Positions 24,151 to 33,613 of a DNA stretch of 60,185 bases are shown in pieces. The notes below the pieces were generated by a model, which saw only the letters and a program-made list of their open reading frames with translations, made no database searches and had not been told where the DNA came from. Made by a program: the position numbers and the translations under genes. Every line of letters begins with the position of its first letter. Position 1 is the first letter of the stretch. Source of the stretch: an uncultured Lachnospiraceae bacterium (GTDB taxonomy: Bacteria; Bacillota; Clostridia; Lachnospirales; Lachnospiraceae); assembly GCA_900550285.1 (NCBI GenBank), contig URRW01000012.1:1-60185 (forward strand). Reading direction: 5' to 3'.

Positions 24151-25092
24151 ATGAAAAAGAACAAACCAAAGAAGGAGCGGTCTTTTAAAATGGTGGGGAA
24201 ACGGCTGAAAAATGATTGGATGCTGTATGCACTTCTTTTCCCGGTGTTGCTGTGGTACGTTGTCTTTTGTTATCTTCCTATGGGAGGGATTACGCTGGCA
24301 TTTCGGAGCTATCGGTATGATGTGGGGATGTGGGCAAGCCCATGGATAGGATTTGAGCATTTTAAGACAATGTTTGGGGATATGGAATTTTGGAGAGCTT
24401 TTAAAAACACCTTGATCTTTAGTGCTGGAAAGCTTTTATTCCACTTTCCTGTACCGATTGTCATAGCAATTCTGCTAAATGAAATCCGGCATCCGAGGGC
24501 AAAGAAGTTTTTTCAGACAGTGTTTACGTTCCCCCATTTTATTTCGTGGGTTGTACTGTCAGGTATCCTGATCAATATGTTTGCGTCAAACGGCATTATC
24601 AATCAGGTCCTTGGAGGGCTGGGAATGGAAGAGGTTGCCCCGCTTATGTCGCTGAAGTCGTTCAGGCCGTTTATTTGGATTTCAAATATTTGGAAAGAGT
24701 TTGGTTGGGATTCGATTATTTATATGGCGGCGCTGACAAGTATTGATCAGCAGCTTTATGAAGCGGCAGGAATTGACGGGGCAAATCGCTTTCAGAAAAT
24801 GATACATATTACATGGCCGGGGATAAGGAGTACAGTGTGTATCATGCTTATTTTGCAGGTGGGATCCATCATGAGCGGAGCATCTTTTGACCAGATATTC
24901 AATCTCTATTCTTCTCCGGTATATCCGGTGGCAGATATTATCGATACATATGTATATCGTCAGTCTTTTATGGTGGGGACTAATTTCGGATATACGACGG
25001 CGATTGGACTGCTTAAATCAGTAATAGGAGTCTTTATGATCTGGGGCGCAAATAAGATCACTACAAAACTTGGTGAAGATGGGTTGTTTTAG
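24151..25092 (+). CDS. Sugar ABC transporter permease, LplB-type
   Basis: About 313 residues with six membrane segments and the binding-protein-dependent permease loop EAAGIDGANRFQKMIHITWPGI that contacts the ATPase. It belongs to the oligosaccharide/polysaccharide importer group (LplB/YtcP) common with YesMN systems. The ATG at 24151 is used; a TTG at 24145 is an alternative with better spacing from GGGAG. It is divergent from the kinase gene and first of a permease-permease-binding protein operon. A TATAAT lies at about 24110 without a good -35, as expected for an activator-dependent promoter. Confidence 0.92.
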   Translation: MKKNKPKKERSFKMVGKRLKNDWMLYALLFPVLLWYVVFCYLPMGGITLAFRSYRYDVGMWASPWIGFEHFKTMFGDMEFWRAFKNTLIFSAGKLLFHFPVPIVIAILLNEIRHPRAKKFFQTVFTFPHFISWVVLSGILINMFASNGIINQVLGGLGMEEVAPLMSLKSFRPFIWISNIWKEFGWDSIIYMAALTSIDQQLYEAAGIDGANRFQKMIHITWPGIRSTVCIMLILQVGSIMSGASFDQIFNLYSSPVYPVADIIDTYVYRQSFMVGTNFGYTTAIGLLKSVIGVFMIWGANKITTKLGEDGLF

Positions 25093-25107
25093 GGGAGGCG
25101 GTAAGCT

Positions 25108-25989
25108 ATGAAAGTAAAAAAGAAACGTCGGCTGACAGTCTTTGAAATCTGTCTCTATATCGGATTTGGGGTATTGGCGCTGATTACGCTGTATCCAATT
25201 TATAATGTGCTTATCGTGTCTGTCTCCAATACGGTTGCAAGTGCAAAATATTCTCCGTATCTGTATCCGCATGTGTTTGATTTGACGGGATATAAGGCGA
25301 TTATAGAGGACGAATATTTTTTTAGATCTCTTGGAACAACGTTGTTTGTAACAATTGTGGGAACGAGCCTGAATATGATATTGTCTGTAATAGGCGCCTA
25401 TGTTCTGAGCCGCAGAAGACTGATAGGCAGAAGATTTTTCCTGAGCGCGATTTTGTTTACGATGTTGTTTTCAGGCGGATTGATCCCAACATATTTAGTC
25501 GTCTGCGACCTGCAACTGGATAATACCGTATGGTGCATGATTCTTCCGACGCTGATCAGCACCTACTATTTGATCATTATGAAAAATTATTTCGCAGGGT
25601 TGCCAATCAGTTTGGAAGAAGCGGCCCGCATAGACGGCGCGAATGAGTGGACGATACTGATAAAAATATTTGTTCCGATTTCCAAGCCGTTTATGGCAAC
25701 ATTTGCTTTGTTTTATGCGGTAGAACGGTGGAATGGATGGTGGGAGGCATTTTTGTATATCAATGACAAAAACATAAAGCCGCTGCAGATTTATCTGCGT
25801 GATATTCTGGTAAGCTTCAATACCCAGTTGGGCAGTCAGGCACAAAATATGCTGTCTGGGGATAAGGTGTTTGTCCAGTCGGTTCAGATGGCGGCAATTG
25901 TGGTAACGATGGTTCCGATCCTCTGCCTGTATCCATTTTTGCAGAAATATTTTGTAAAGGGAGTTATGATCGGATCTGTAAAAGAATGA
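25108..25989 (+). CDS. Sugar ABC transporter permease, LplC-type
   Basis: 293 residues, six membrane segments, EAARIDGANEWTILIKIFVPISKP as the conserved EAA loop. It is the second half of the membrane channel for the importer whose first half ends 15 bases upstream. The ribosome site GGGAGG is eight bases before the ATG. As usual for this family no ATPase gene is in the operon; a shared MsmX-type ATPase elsewhere probably energises transport. Confidence 0.93.
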   Translation: MKVKKKRRLTVFEICLYIGFGVLALITLYPIYNVLIVSVSNTVASAKYSPYLYPHVFDLTGYKAIIEDEYFFRSLGTTLFVTIVGTSLNMILSVIGAYVLSRRRLIGRRFFLSAILFTMLFSGGLIPTYLVVCDLQLDNTVWCMILPTLISTYYLIIMKNYFAGLPISLEEAARIDGANEWTILIKIFVPISKPFMATFALFYAVERWNGWWEAFLYINDKNIKPLQIYLRDILVSFNTQLGSQAQNMLSGDKVFVQSVQMAAIVVTMVPILCLYPFLQKYFVKGVMIGSVKE

Positions 25990-26049
25990 ATCCTGAAAAC
26001 AGTGGACAAAGAAATGTCCCTTGTATTAAAAAGCAAAGGAGAGCAGGGT

Positions 26050-27693
26050 ATGAAAAAAAGAAAACAGATGTTGTCACTTGTTTTGAGCGGGGCGCTTTTG
26101 GCAGGAATGCTGACAGGGTGCGGCAGCGCCAAAGAGCCGGATGCAATGCCGGGGAGCAAAGAGGCGGCTTTGGGGAATGAAGCTGCAGACAGCAGTGAGT
26201 CTGAAAAAGAAGCAGCAGGGGAAACCATAGAAGTCAGCGTTGCAATTTGGGGCGCGGAGGACGGGCTTGCTAATCCGGACGATCCAATTTTAAAGCAGAT
26301 TGAAGAAAAAACAGGAGTAAAGCTGGTTGCACAAAATATTACGTGGGATGACGCGTCTCAGAAAGTTCAGCTGTGGGCGACAAACGGACAGCTTCCGGAT
26401 ATTTTTGTAGGCGACTTTGTGGGACAGTCTTTTTACAGTAACTGGATCGAACAGGGGGTAATCCGGGCGCTTCCGGATGATCTGAGCGCTTATCCGTCGC
26501 TGGAAGAACACATGCAAATGGAGCGCGCACAAGCCGCAAAAAGAGATGGGAAATTTTATATGATTCCCAGAACGACATATGGGGACATCAGTTATAGCGT
26601 ACTGGACCGGAATGTCGTATACAGGTGGGATTTGGCGCAGGCTGCAGGAGTAACGGAAGAACCGGAGACGTATGAAGAATTTTGTGAGATGATCAAAAAG
26701 ATTATTGCGGCGGATCCGGAAGGAAAGAATGTTTCCGGTATGACACAGGCACTGCCGGAACTGATCGGCGGCTTTGTATATCCGTATGCAGGAATTATTG
26801 ATAAAAAATGGGTTGCGGATGAAAACGGGCAGTTTGTTCCCAGTTACTTTGCAGATCGTGATGCCCTTGTAGATGCGATGCAGTTTGGGCGAGACATGTA
26901 TGAGGAAGGCGTGATTGAAAAAGATATTGCATTGGCAAAGCTGGAAACCAGTAAGGAAAAATATTTGCAGGGGCAGAGCGCAGCGATGGTATTCGCATGG
27001 GCGGGACCTGCCAGATTATACGATAATATTGCCCGCGATTATGACGCCCTTTATGGGGAAGGAAGTTTTCTTGAGGATAACCGGATTGCAAAGTTATATC
27101 CTGCCAAAGACGGCAATAAATATTATTTTATTGATACGGAAGCATGGTCGGAATCTTATATTTCATCAGGCGTAGACGATGTTAAAATGGATGCAATCTG
27201 CAGGCTGTATGATTATTTGTATTCAGAAGAGGGCAGCCGCCTTGTATTCTGCGGATTTGAAGGCGAGGATTATGAATTGGATAACGGACAGGTTGTGATG
27301 AAAGAAGGAGTGAACCTTTCTGATAAATATACGTTTTGTAATGTAAACTCCAATATTTCCGCATTGGCAATGTGGAATCCTGAAACATGGGATATGTCCT
27401 TCCCGTCTACGATTCCAGAGGAATACCGTAAGCTGAATGAAGAGCGCCATGAGGATGCAGTAAAGAACGGAACGCTTCCGAAATATTATGACAGTGTATT
27501 ATTCATTTCGACACCGCTGAAAGATTCTTTTGTATATAATACGAATGACGATTTGCTCCAAATTATGATGGGGACGGATCCGGTTGATAAAATGGTTGAC
27601 GACCTGCTTGCAAATTATGAAAGCAAGGGACTGTCAAAGATGCTGGCGGAAGTAAATGAAGCCGCGGCGGCTCAGGGGATAAAAGCAGAATAA
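26050..27693 (+). CDS. Extracellular sugar-binding lipoprotein
   Basis: 547 residues. The signal is a lipoprotein type with lipobox LTGC (Cys24), then a low-complexity Ser/Glu/Ala linker, then a family-1 solute-binding fold (VSVAIWGAEDGLANPDD, ATNGQLPDIFVGDF, NNDDLLQIMMG-like C-terminal region). It captures the substrate outside the cell for the two permeases. The ATG at 26050 follows a GGAG site; longer in-frame extensions do not begin with a signal peptide. It ends the operon, followed by a terminator. Confidence 0.92.
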   Translation: MKKRKQMLSLVLSGALLAGMLTGCGSAKEPDAMPGSKEAALGNEAADSSESEKEAAGETIEVSVAIWGAEDGLANPDDPILKQIEEKTGVKLVAQNITWDDASQKVQLWATNGQLPDIFVGDFVGQSFYSNWIEQGVIRALPDDLSAYPSLEEHMQMERAQAAKRDGKFYMIPRTTYGDISYSVLDRNVVYRWDLAQAAGVTEEPETYEEFCEMIKKIIAADPEGKNVSGMTQALPELIGGFVYPYAGIIDKKWVADENGQFVPSYFADRDALVDAMQFGRDMYEEGVIEKDIALAKLETSKEKYLQGQSAAMVFAWAGPARLYDNIARDYDALYGEGSFLEDNRIAKLYPAKDGNKYYFIDTEAWSESYISSGVDDVKMDAICRLYDYLYSEEGSRLVFCGFEGEDYELDNGQVVMKEGVNLSDKYTFCNVNSNISALAMWNPETWDMSFPSTIPEEYRKLNEERHEDAVKNGTLPKYYDSVLFISTPLKDSFVYNTNDDLLQIMMGTDPVDKMVDDLLANYESKGLSKMLAEVNEAAAAQGIKAE

Positions 27694-27706
27694 CGCAGCC
27701 GTCATG

Positions 27707-27745
27707 AAAAAGGCTCTGGCTGATACATCAGTCCGGAGCCTTTTT
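27707..27745 (+). terminator. Terminator of the sugar ABC operon
   Basis: AAAAAGGCTC pairs with GAGCCTTTTT, with an inner CTGAT/ATCAG pairing. Confidence 0.85.
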
Positions 27746-27809
27746 AAATTACGGAATCAGTAAATGATAAAATATTGCCGGGCGTGTGAAGCGGTAGTAG
27801 ATTCAAAGA

Positions 27810-28901
27810 TCAGCTGTTATAAGAAGAAAGGCTGATTTTTTTCCTGTCCCGAAACTCCTGGGGGGTCATTCCGGTTGCCGTTTCAAAAGCGTGATAAAAA
27901 TAGGTGCGGTTTGAAAACCGGAGCTTTTCACAGATTTCCACAATACTCAGCCGGGACTCAATGAGCAGCGTTTCGGCTGCCTTAAGCCGGATCAAAAGGC
28001 GGTACTGGGTAAAGCTTTTGCCGAGGCTGCTTTTTATGATGCGGCAAAGATAGGCGGTATTGTAGTTCATCCGCTCGGCAAGCTCCTCTTTGGTAAGCAG
28101 TCCCATGGAAGATTCCATGAGCAAATTGATCTGGGCGATGATTTCTTCCCTGCGGCCGATTGTATTGAATGCAGAAAGCTGCTCGTATTCTTTCGGATGC
28201 TCGAGGATTCCGAAGAGACGGCGCAGATGTCCCTGGATCATGAGAATAAATCCGGGTGTTTTTTCGGTCAGTTCCATTAAAATGGCGTTTAATTCATTCT
28301 CGGCGGAAGAAAAGGAAGACACGGCGGAATTGACGGCGCGGAAATGGTAAAATGATTTCAGCGTCGTTTCTTCGTGGTTCAAGTGGGAAAGTAAAAAATG
28401 GAGGATACTCTGGGTGTTTTCGTAAGGAAGTTCGCTGGAAGCCATGGCTCGTACGCATTCATCGTCCATTGCCAGAAAAACGCAGGCAGCCGTGTGATCC
28501 TTGTCAAAATATTCTTCTATATGACGGATATTTTTGTCCAGAAGGATACAGTCCCCGGGTTTTAGGCGGATGCATTGTTCCTCGATCCACTCGTTGATCT
28601 GCCCTTCCAGTACATAGATAAGCTCAAAATAGTCATGGCTGTGGTAACGCTGCTTAAGAGGGGCGATTACATTGAGCTTTGCAAGCGTGTCTGCACTCCA
28701 TGTAGTAGACCGGGCGCCGTCCCTGTCGGCAAGAAGATAAAATCCGCTTTCCTCCCGCATCCGGTATATGCTCAGGGTCAGCGGAGCCTGCATCCTTCCA
28801 TAGCGGATATTGCTGCGGGCAGGCCCGGTTTCAGATTCCGCGTACATATGGATGATGTTTCTCATGGTAAGGGTTTGCTTGGATGAAATAGATTCCCGCA
28901 T
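27810..28901 (-). CDS. AraC-family transcriptional regulator
   Basis: 363 residues from the ATG at 28901, which has GGAGG nearby; the open frame continues upstream but without a ribosome site. The N-terminal half holds a cupin sugar-sensing domain (HSHDYFELIYVLEG, LKPGDCILLDKNIRH). The C-terminal 100 residues are the AraC helix-turn-helix pair (LTKEELAERMNYNTAYLCRIIKSSLG and LSIVEICEKLRFSNRTYFYHAFETATG). It is divergent from an MFS carrier gene with 155 bases between, and so probably controls the carrier and the GH2 gene. Confidence 0.9.
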   Translation of the reverse strand: MRESISSKQTLTMRNIIHMYAESETGPARSNIRYGRMQAPLTLSIYRMREESGFYLLADRDGARSTTWSADTLAKLNVIAPLKQRYHSHDYFELIYVLEGQINEWIEEQCIRLKPGDCILLDKNIRHIEEYFDKDHTAACVFLAMDDECVRAMASSELPYENTQSILHFLLSHLNHEETTLKSFYHFRAVNSAVSSFSSAENELNAILMELTEKTPGFILMIQGHLRRLFGILEHPKEYEQLSAFNTIGRREEIIAQINLLMESSMGLLTKEELAERMNYNTAYLCRIIKSSLGKSFTQYRLLIRLKAAETLLIESRLSIVEICEKLRFSNRTYFYHAFETATGMTPQEFRDRKKISLSSYNS

Positions 28902-29056
28902 GTGCCTTTCCTCCATAAAATAAAGATGCAAAAAATGATACAGAAAAGCTTTTCCTGTCAATCCCGCGCCATTGTGGATGGGATGTTTTGAGCGTATCAT
29001 GTTTTTATATTCAATGTCAACCTGTACGGTGGCAGAAAAAGAAGGAGGGTATTCAT

Positions 29057-30421
29057 ATGGGGATGAAGAAAGATCCAAGGGCACGAAAGCAGGCGGAGAT
29101 CCAGAAATGGAAAAAAGAACAGCAAAAGCCGGAATATAAGGGATATATGGCGGTTCTGGTCGTAATGGTAGCCCTGGTGCATCTGCTGGATGAATATGCC
29201 AGCAGCGCATCGGGGGCAATCCAGTCATCGATTATCAACGACCTGTTTGTCAACCAGATGGGGGTGGATTATAAGACGGGGCTTTCTCTGATGTCGATTG
29301 TATCACTTTTGACACTGCTTGCCTCTTTGATGGCGTCGGTGTTCAAATCGATGTCGGATAAATATGGAAGAAAGCCGTTTTTTGTGATCAGCGCGCTCGG
29401 AATGGGAGCCGGCATGTTGTTGTGCGCGGTCGCACCGAATGCGCCGGTTTATTTTCTCGGACGTACAGTGGTAGGATTTTTTACCGCGACGGATTTTCAG
29501 GTGCTTTACATTATGGAGGTTTCTCCGGATAAGAAGCGCGGGGTATTTTATTCTGTGACAAAAGCAATCGGAACGGTTGGAATCGTTTTAATTGCAGTAA
29601 TGAGAGGTACTTTCCTGTCAGTGGATGCGACAAACTGGAGGATGATCTATCTTGTTCCTGCGCTGGCGGGCCTGATCCTTGGTATTATTGCGCTTGTGGC
29701 TTCCCGGGAAACAAAAGTATTTATGGCCAGGCGCATCGAAACGCTGGAGCAGGAGCTGAAAGCGGATGATGTGAAAGTCGCGGCGAAAAAGGATAAATCC
29801 GGAATGATCGCAGGCTTTAAAGCAATCGTTAAAAGCAGGGAAATGCGTAATCAGATGATCGCTACCTGTCTGTTCATGTGCGGCATGATGGCGTTTACCG
29901 GGTATTATGAGTCCATTATGACAATGGGTGGGATGAGCACGGACGCAGTTACGCAGGCGTTGTTTTTCTATCCGATCGCATGGGCGGTGCTGTTGTTTAT
30001 CAGCGGGTTTATCAGCGATAAGATGGGCAGAAAATTTACGGTCATTTTATTTGGCGTGATCGCGCTGGCCTGTCAGATCGGTTTTATTCTCGGTTCGGAA
30101 TCCGGTATGAATCCTATACTGGTTGGATTGCTTTTGGGCGGTGCGATCGGGAGCTATTGGACGTCTAACAATACGATCACGATGATGACGAGCGAGATTG
30201 CGCCCACAAGGCTCCGGGCATCGATCGTTTCTGTCAATGCGGTGATCATTCTGGTTGCAACGCTGGTATCCACGACAGTTTATGCGATGCTGGTTGCGAT
30301 GATCCCGTTAAAGAGCCTGTGCCTGTGGGGAGGCGTGATTACGCTGGGAGCCGGTATGCTGTTTTTGGCATTGACGACAAAAGAAACAGCCGGCATGGAG
30401 CTGGATTCGGAGGAAAAATAG
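29057..30421 (+). CDS. MFS transporter, sugar or sugar-conjugate type
   Basis: 454 residues with twelve membrane segments. SDKYGRKP and SDKMGRKF are the duplicated MFS loop motifs, between helices 2-3 and 8-9. A 35-residue charged N-terminal extension (rich in Lys/Glu) precedes helix 1, and FLGRTVVGFF matches the helix-4 motif. The ATG at 29057 follows GGAGGG. It sits between a divergent AraC regulator and a GH2 enzyme gene 72 bases downstream, so it probably imports the GH2 substrate, a glycoside or disaccharide. Confidence 0.88.
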   Translation: MGMKKDPRARKQAEIQKWKKEQQKPEYKGYMAVLVVMVALVHLLDEYASSASGAIQSSIINDLFVNQMGVDYKTGLSLMSIVSLLTLLASLMASVFKSMSDKYGRKPFFVISALGMGAGMLLCAVAPNAPVYFLGRTVVGFFTATDFQVLYIMEVSPDKKRGVFYSVTKAIGTVGIVLIAVMRGTFLSVDATNWRMIYLVPALAGLILGIIALVASRETKVFMARRIETLEQELKADDVKVAAKKDKSGMIAGFKAIVKSREMRNQMIATCLFMCGMMAFTGYYESIMTMGGMSTDAVTQALFFYPIAWAVLLFISGFISDKMGRKFTVILFGVIALACQIGFILGSESGMNPILVGLLLGGAIGSYWTSNNTITMMTSEIAPTRLRASIVSVNAVIILVATLVSTTVYAMLVAMIPLKSLCLWGGVITLGAGMLFLALTTKETAGMELDSEEK

Positions 30422-30493
30422 TGCATTGCCAAGGCAGAAAGCTGCTGTCAGGATCATCAGGGGCGGATACTGCAGAAAGAGAGGAAATGGCGG

Positions 30494-32920
30494 ATGAAAA
30501 TCAGATTTAATGAAGGATGGATGTTTCATGCGGGAAAACTGGAACAAAAAATAGCAGATGGACGCGGCAAATGCAGCGTTTGCGGAGGACCGTCCAATGC
30601 GACGAATGAAGAAGGCCGTTTTTATCCTTTGCCGGAGCGGTTCTGGGCAATTTTTGGGCAGACAGGAGAAAAAGCCGGAAATCAGTGCATGAATCTGGCG
30701 GAACGTTTGACAGATGACTGGGAAGAGGTAACGCTGCCGCATGACTGGCGGATGAGACAGGACTATTTTGATCCGGGAAGAGTGTCTTCCGGAACAGGGC
30801 TGCATAATCTGGGAGGCGACTGCCTTCCAAACGGCGAAGCATATTACCGAAAGGCATTCCGGCTTCCGGGGGAATATGAAGGAAAGAGGATTGTGCTGGA
30901 ATTTGACGGTGTGATGCGGGACAGCACCATCTGGGTAAACGGAAGCCTGTTGAATACGCATTTTTCCGGATATTCAGCATTTGAGATGGATATAACCGAG
31001 CATGTTTTGTATGGAGATGAGGGCGTTAATGTGGTGCTCGTCAGAACCAACTGTGAAGTTGCAGAGGGCTGGTGGGGAGAAGGGGCCGGAATCTATCGGG
31101 ACGTCTGGCTGAAAGTGTTGCCGGGACTGCATGTGGCGCGGAACGGCTGTCTGATTCGGACAGCGCGGCTGGATGAAAAAAAAGCCGGTCTGGAGCTTCG
31201 GATTGAGCTGGAAAGCGCGCTTACGGCGGCATATCAGGCCGACGTAACAGTGAATATTTTTGACCCGGATGGAAAACAGGCAGGAGAAACAAAAATACTT
31301 GCTGATGTTCCGGCACTGGGTAGTGCCTGTGTAAATATGCAGATGGAAATTGCAAATCCGCAGCTGTGGGATACGGAAAATCCGGCGCTTTATACGGCAG
31401 AGATCCGGATTGGAGAAAATAGCGAAGAGGATGTGGAGCGGGTTAAATTCGGGATCCGCAGTGCAGTTTATACGCGAGAAGGCTTGATTTTGAATGGAAA
31501 GCATGTGGAATTAAAGGGTGTATGCGTGCATCAGGATTTTGCAGGAGTCGGCATCGCAATGCCGGATGATGTGCTCCGGTACCGTCTGAAGAGAATCCGG
31601 GATATGGGTGGAAATGCATATCGTTCCGCGCATCATACGGCAACGGGAAGGCTGCTGGAACTTTGCGATGAAATGGGAATTCTTGTGCTGAACGAGATCC
31701 GGCATTTCGATATGGCACGGGAAAGCCTGGAAGATTTTGAAGACATGATCAAAAGCTCCAGAAACCATCCCTGCGTATATATGTATTGTCTGGAAAATGA
31801 GGAATTTGCTGAACTCTGGCCACAGGGAAAGCGTATTTTAAAACGGTTGATCGAGATTGGGAAAACATATGATCCGGATCGTCCGTTTACAACAGCAACA
31901 CAGTTTGGCAGAGGCGATCTGTCCTATCAGCTGATTGCAGATGTAGCCGGATACAATTATGACTGCGGGGAGGCGAGAGAGCTTTTAGATGGCCATCCGG
32001 AAGTGAGGGTGATGGCAACGGAGGATGCAAGCTTTCTTTCAACGCGCAGCGTTTATGAGGATTCGCCGGAGCATGGCTGGTGTGACTGCTATGAAGGGGA
32101 AAGCTATTATGCGAAGCTCATGAGAAAGATCGGTATTGATCCGGGGACTATGGGGGGTGCGATCGCGAGCATGAAGCTGACCAACGTTTATGCAAACAAT
32201 CGCATCAAAACGCCGGAGCTTGGAGGAATGTTTATCTGGACAGCTTTTGATTACCGCGGGGAAACGTTTCCGTGGAACTGGCCGGCGGTTATCAGCAGTT
32301 ATGGAGCGATGGATTTCTGCGGCTTTGAAAAGGATGTATTTTATTATTGGAAGAGCATCTGGACACAGGAACCGATGGTACACGTGCTTCCGCATTGGAC
32401 ATGGCCGGGAAAGGAGGGTGAAACCATCCGGTTTGAAGCATATTCCAACTGCGATGAGGTGGAACTGTTTGTAAACGGGGTAAGTCAGGGAAGAAAACGA
32501 CATGAAAGAGGGAAGATTAGCGCATGGAACCTGACGTATGAGCCTGGAACATTGCGTGCGGTCGGATACCGCAATGGTGCAGAGGCTGCCTTCGAGCTTC
32601 ACGAAACGGCAGGAGAACCGGATCATATAGAATTGCGCTGTGTATATGACGGAGAAGAGCAGAAACTGATTCAAGCGAGAGTGACGGACAAAGAAGGAAG
32701 ATTGTGCCCTCATAGCTGTGTGCCGATTCGCTTTGAAGCAGAAGGAGGGAAGATCATTGGCGTTGGAAATGGGGATCCGGCATGTCATGAACCGGATATT
32801 TCCGACAGACGGACATCCTTTAACGGACTGGCGCTCTGTATCGTGGAAAAAACGGCAGAAAAGCTGTATGTGAAAGCATATTCGGAGCAAATTGGCGCGG
32901 GGGAATACTGTATAGAATAA
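30494..32920 (+). CDS. Glycoside hydrolase family 2 enzyme (beta-galactosidase-like)
   Basis: 808 residues, no signal peptide, so cytoplasmic. Domains: jelly-roll sugar-binding (LPHDWRM, EAYYRKAFRLP), Ig-like, TIM barrel, and C-terminal Ig-like domains. In the barrel, NHPCVYMYCLENEE supplies the acid/base Glu and VMATEDASFLSTRS the nucleophile Glu, followed by GGMFIWTAFDYRGE. The usual W-S/G-x-G-N-E around the acid/base is YCLENEE here, so the substrate may differ from lactose. It lies downstream of the MFS carrier and likely cleaves what that carrier imports. Confidence 0.87.
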   Translation: MKIRFNEGWMFHAGKLEQKIADGRGKCSVCGGPSNATNEEGRFYPLPERFWAIFGQTGEKAGNQCMNLAERLTDDWEEVTLPHDWRMRQDYFDPGRVSSGTGLHNLGGDCLPNGEAYYRKAFRLPGEYEGKRIVLEFDGVMRDSTIWVNGSLLNTHFSGYSAFEMDITEHVLYGDEGVNVVLVRTNCEVAEGWWGEGAGIYRDVWLKVLPGLHVARNGCLIRTARLDEKKAGLELRIELESALTAAYQADVTVNIFDPDGKQAGETKILADVPALGSACVNMQMEIANPQLWDTENPALYTAEIRIGENSEEDVERVKFGIRSAVYTREGLILNGKHVELKGVCVHQDFAGVGIAMPDDVLRYRLKRIRDMGGNAYRSAHHTATGRLLELCDEMGILVLNEIRHFDMARESLEDFEDMIKSSRNHPCVYMYCLENEEFAELWPQGKRILKRLIEIGKTYDPDRPFTTATQFGRGDLSYQLIADVAGYNYDCGEARELLDGHPEVRVMATEDASFLSTRSVYEDSPEHGWCDCYEGESYYAKLMRKIGIDPGTMGGAIASMKLTNVYANNRIKTPELGGMFIWTAFDYRGETFPWNWPAVISSYGAMDFCGFEKDVFYYWKSIWTQEPMVHVLPHWTWPGKEGETIRFEAYSNCDEVELFVNGVSQGRKRHERGKISAWNLTYEPGTLRAVGYRNGAEAAFELHETAGEPDHIELRCVYDGEEQKLIQARVTDKEGRLCPHSCVPIRFEAEGGKIIGVGNGDPACHEPDISDRRTSFNGLALCIVEKTAEKLYVKAYSEQIGAGEYCIE

Positions 32921-32938
32921 AAGAATAGGCAGATCCAG

Positions 32939-32984
32939 AGAGTCCGGGGAGCCAGATGAGATGGCTATTCCCGGACTCTTTTTT
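32939..32984 (+). terminator. Terminator after the GH2 gene
   Basis: AGAGTCCGGG pairs with CCCGGACTCT around a GAGCCA/TGGCTA inner stem, followed by six T. Confidence 0.85.
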
Positions 32985-32985
32985 A

Positions 32986-33405
32986 CTATTTTTGCAAACC
33001 GTTAAAGGAAAGATATACGTGCTCCCGGAAGCAAAGCGTTCCCCGCATTCCGGGAGAAAGCTTTGCCGCCTGACGGCAGGAAAGGGAAAAGGCCTGCTCC
33101 GTCTGATCCGGGAATTGGAAGGTTGCTTTGTATTTCCCGTCAGATCCCGCACAGGGCGTGCCGCCTCTGGAAAGATACTGGGAAGGGTTGAATTGGTCGT
33201 CGGGTTCCAGCTTTAAAAGGAGTACACCGGAAATGGTTTCCTTCTGCCGGGAGATCTGCACGATCAGCCAGAGGGCGGCAAGCCCTGAAAGGAGAAGAAG
33301 GACGGTCTGCACGATACGAAAAATCCCGGACAGCGGAGGGGCAAGGAGAAGGGCGGCAAACAAAATAAGATCGCCGATAAGAAAGGACGAAAGCTTGTGT
33401 TTCAT
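32986..33405 (-). CDS. DUF2500-like membrane protein
   Basis: 139 residues. Two N-terminal hydrophobic segments (about 8-24 and 32-50), then a soluble beta domain with KYKATFQFPDQTEQAFSLSC and MRGTLCFREHVYLSFN, which resembles the DUF2500 domain. An AAAGGAGG site precedes the ATG. It is a single gene, convergent with the GH2 gene and divergent from the MATE exporter. Function unknown; the fold suggests an OB-like extracellular or cytoplasmic domain tethered to the membrane. Confidence 0.65.
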   Translation of the reverse strand: MKHKLSSFLIGDLILFAALLLAPPLSGIFRIVQTVLLLLSGLAALWLIVQISRQKETISGVLLLKLEPDDQFNPSQYLSRGGTPCAGSDGKYKATFQFPDQTEQAFSLSCRQAAKLSPGMRGTLCFREHVYLSFNGLQK

Positions 33406-33500
33406 AAAAACCTCCTTTTGAATTCTGTTGACAGTGACCGGAAAAGGAAAGAACTTCCACTTCTTTTTAATCTCTTTTTATATATCCCCATTATATCACG

Positions 33501-33529
33501 TTGTCAAATGGGATAAAACAGCTTATAAT
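33501..33529 (+). promoter_or_regulatory. Promoter of the MATE exporter gene
   Basis: TTGTCA, 17 bases, TATAAT, with an 80-base leader before the ATG at 33614. Confidence 0.7.
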
Positions 33530-33613
33530 GAAAAAAACGGCGAAAAAACGGCAGAAGGACAGTTTCGCCGCAGAGAAATAAAAGCTGTACGGATAGGTAA
33601 GAGGAGGGGAAGT

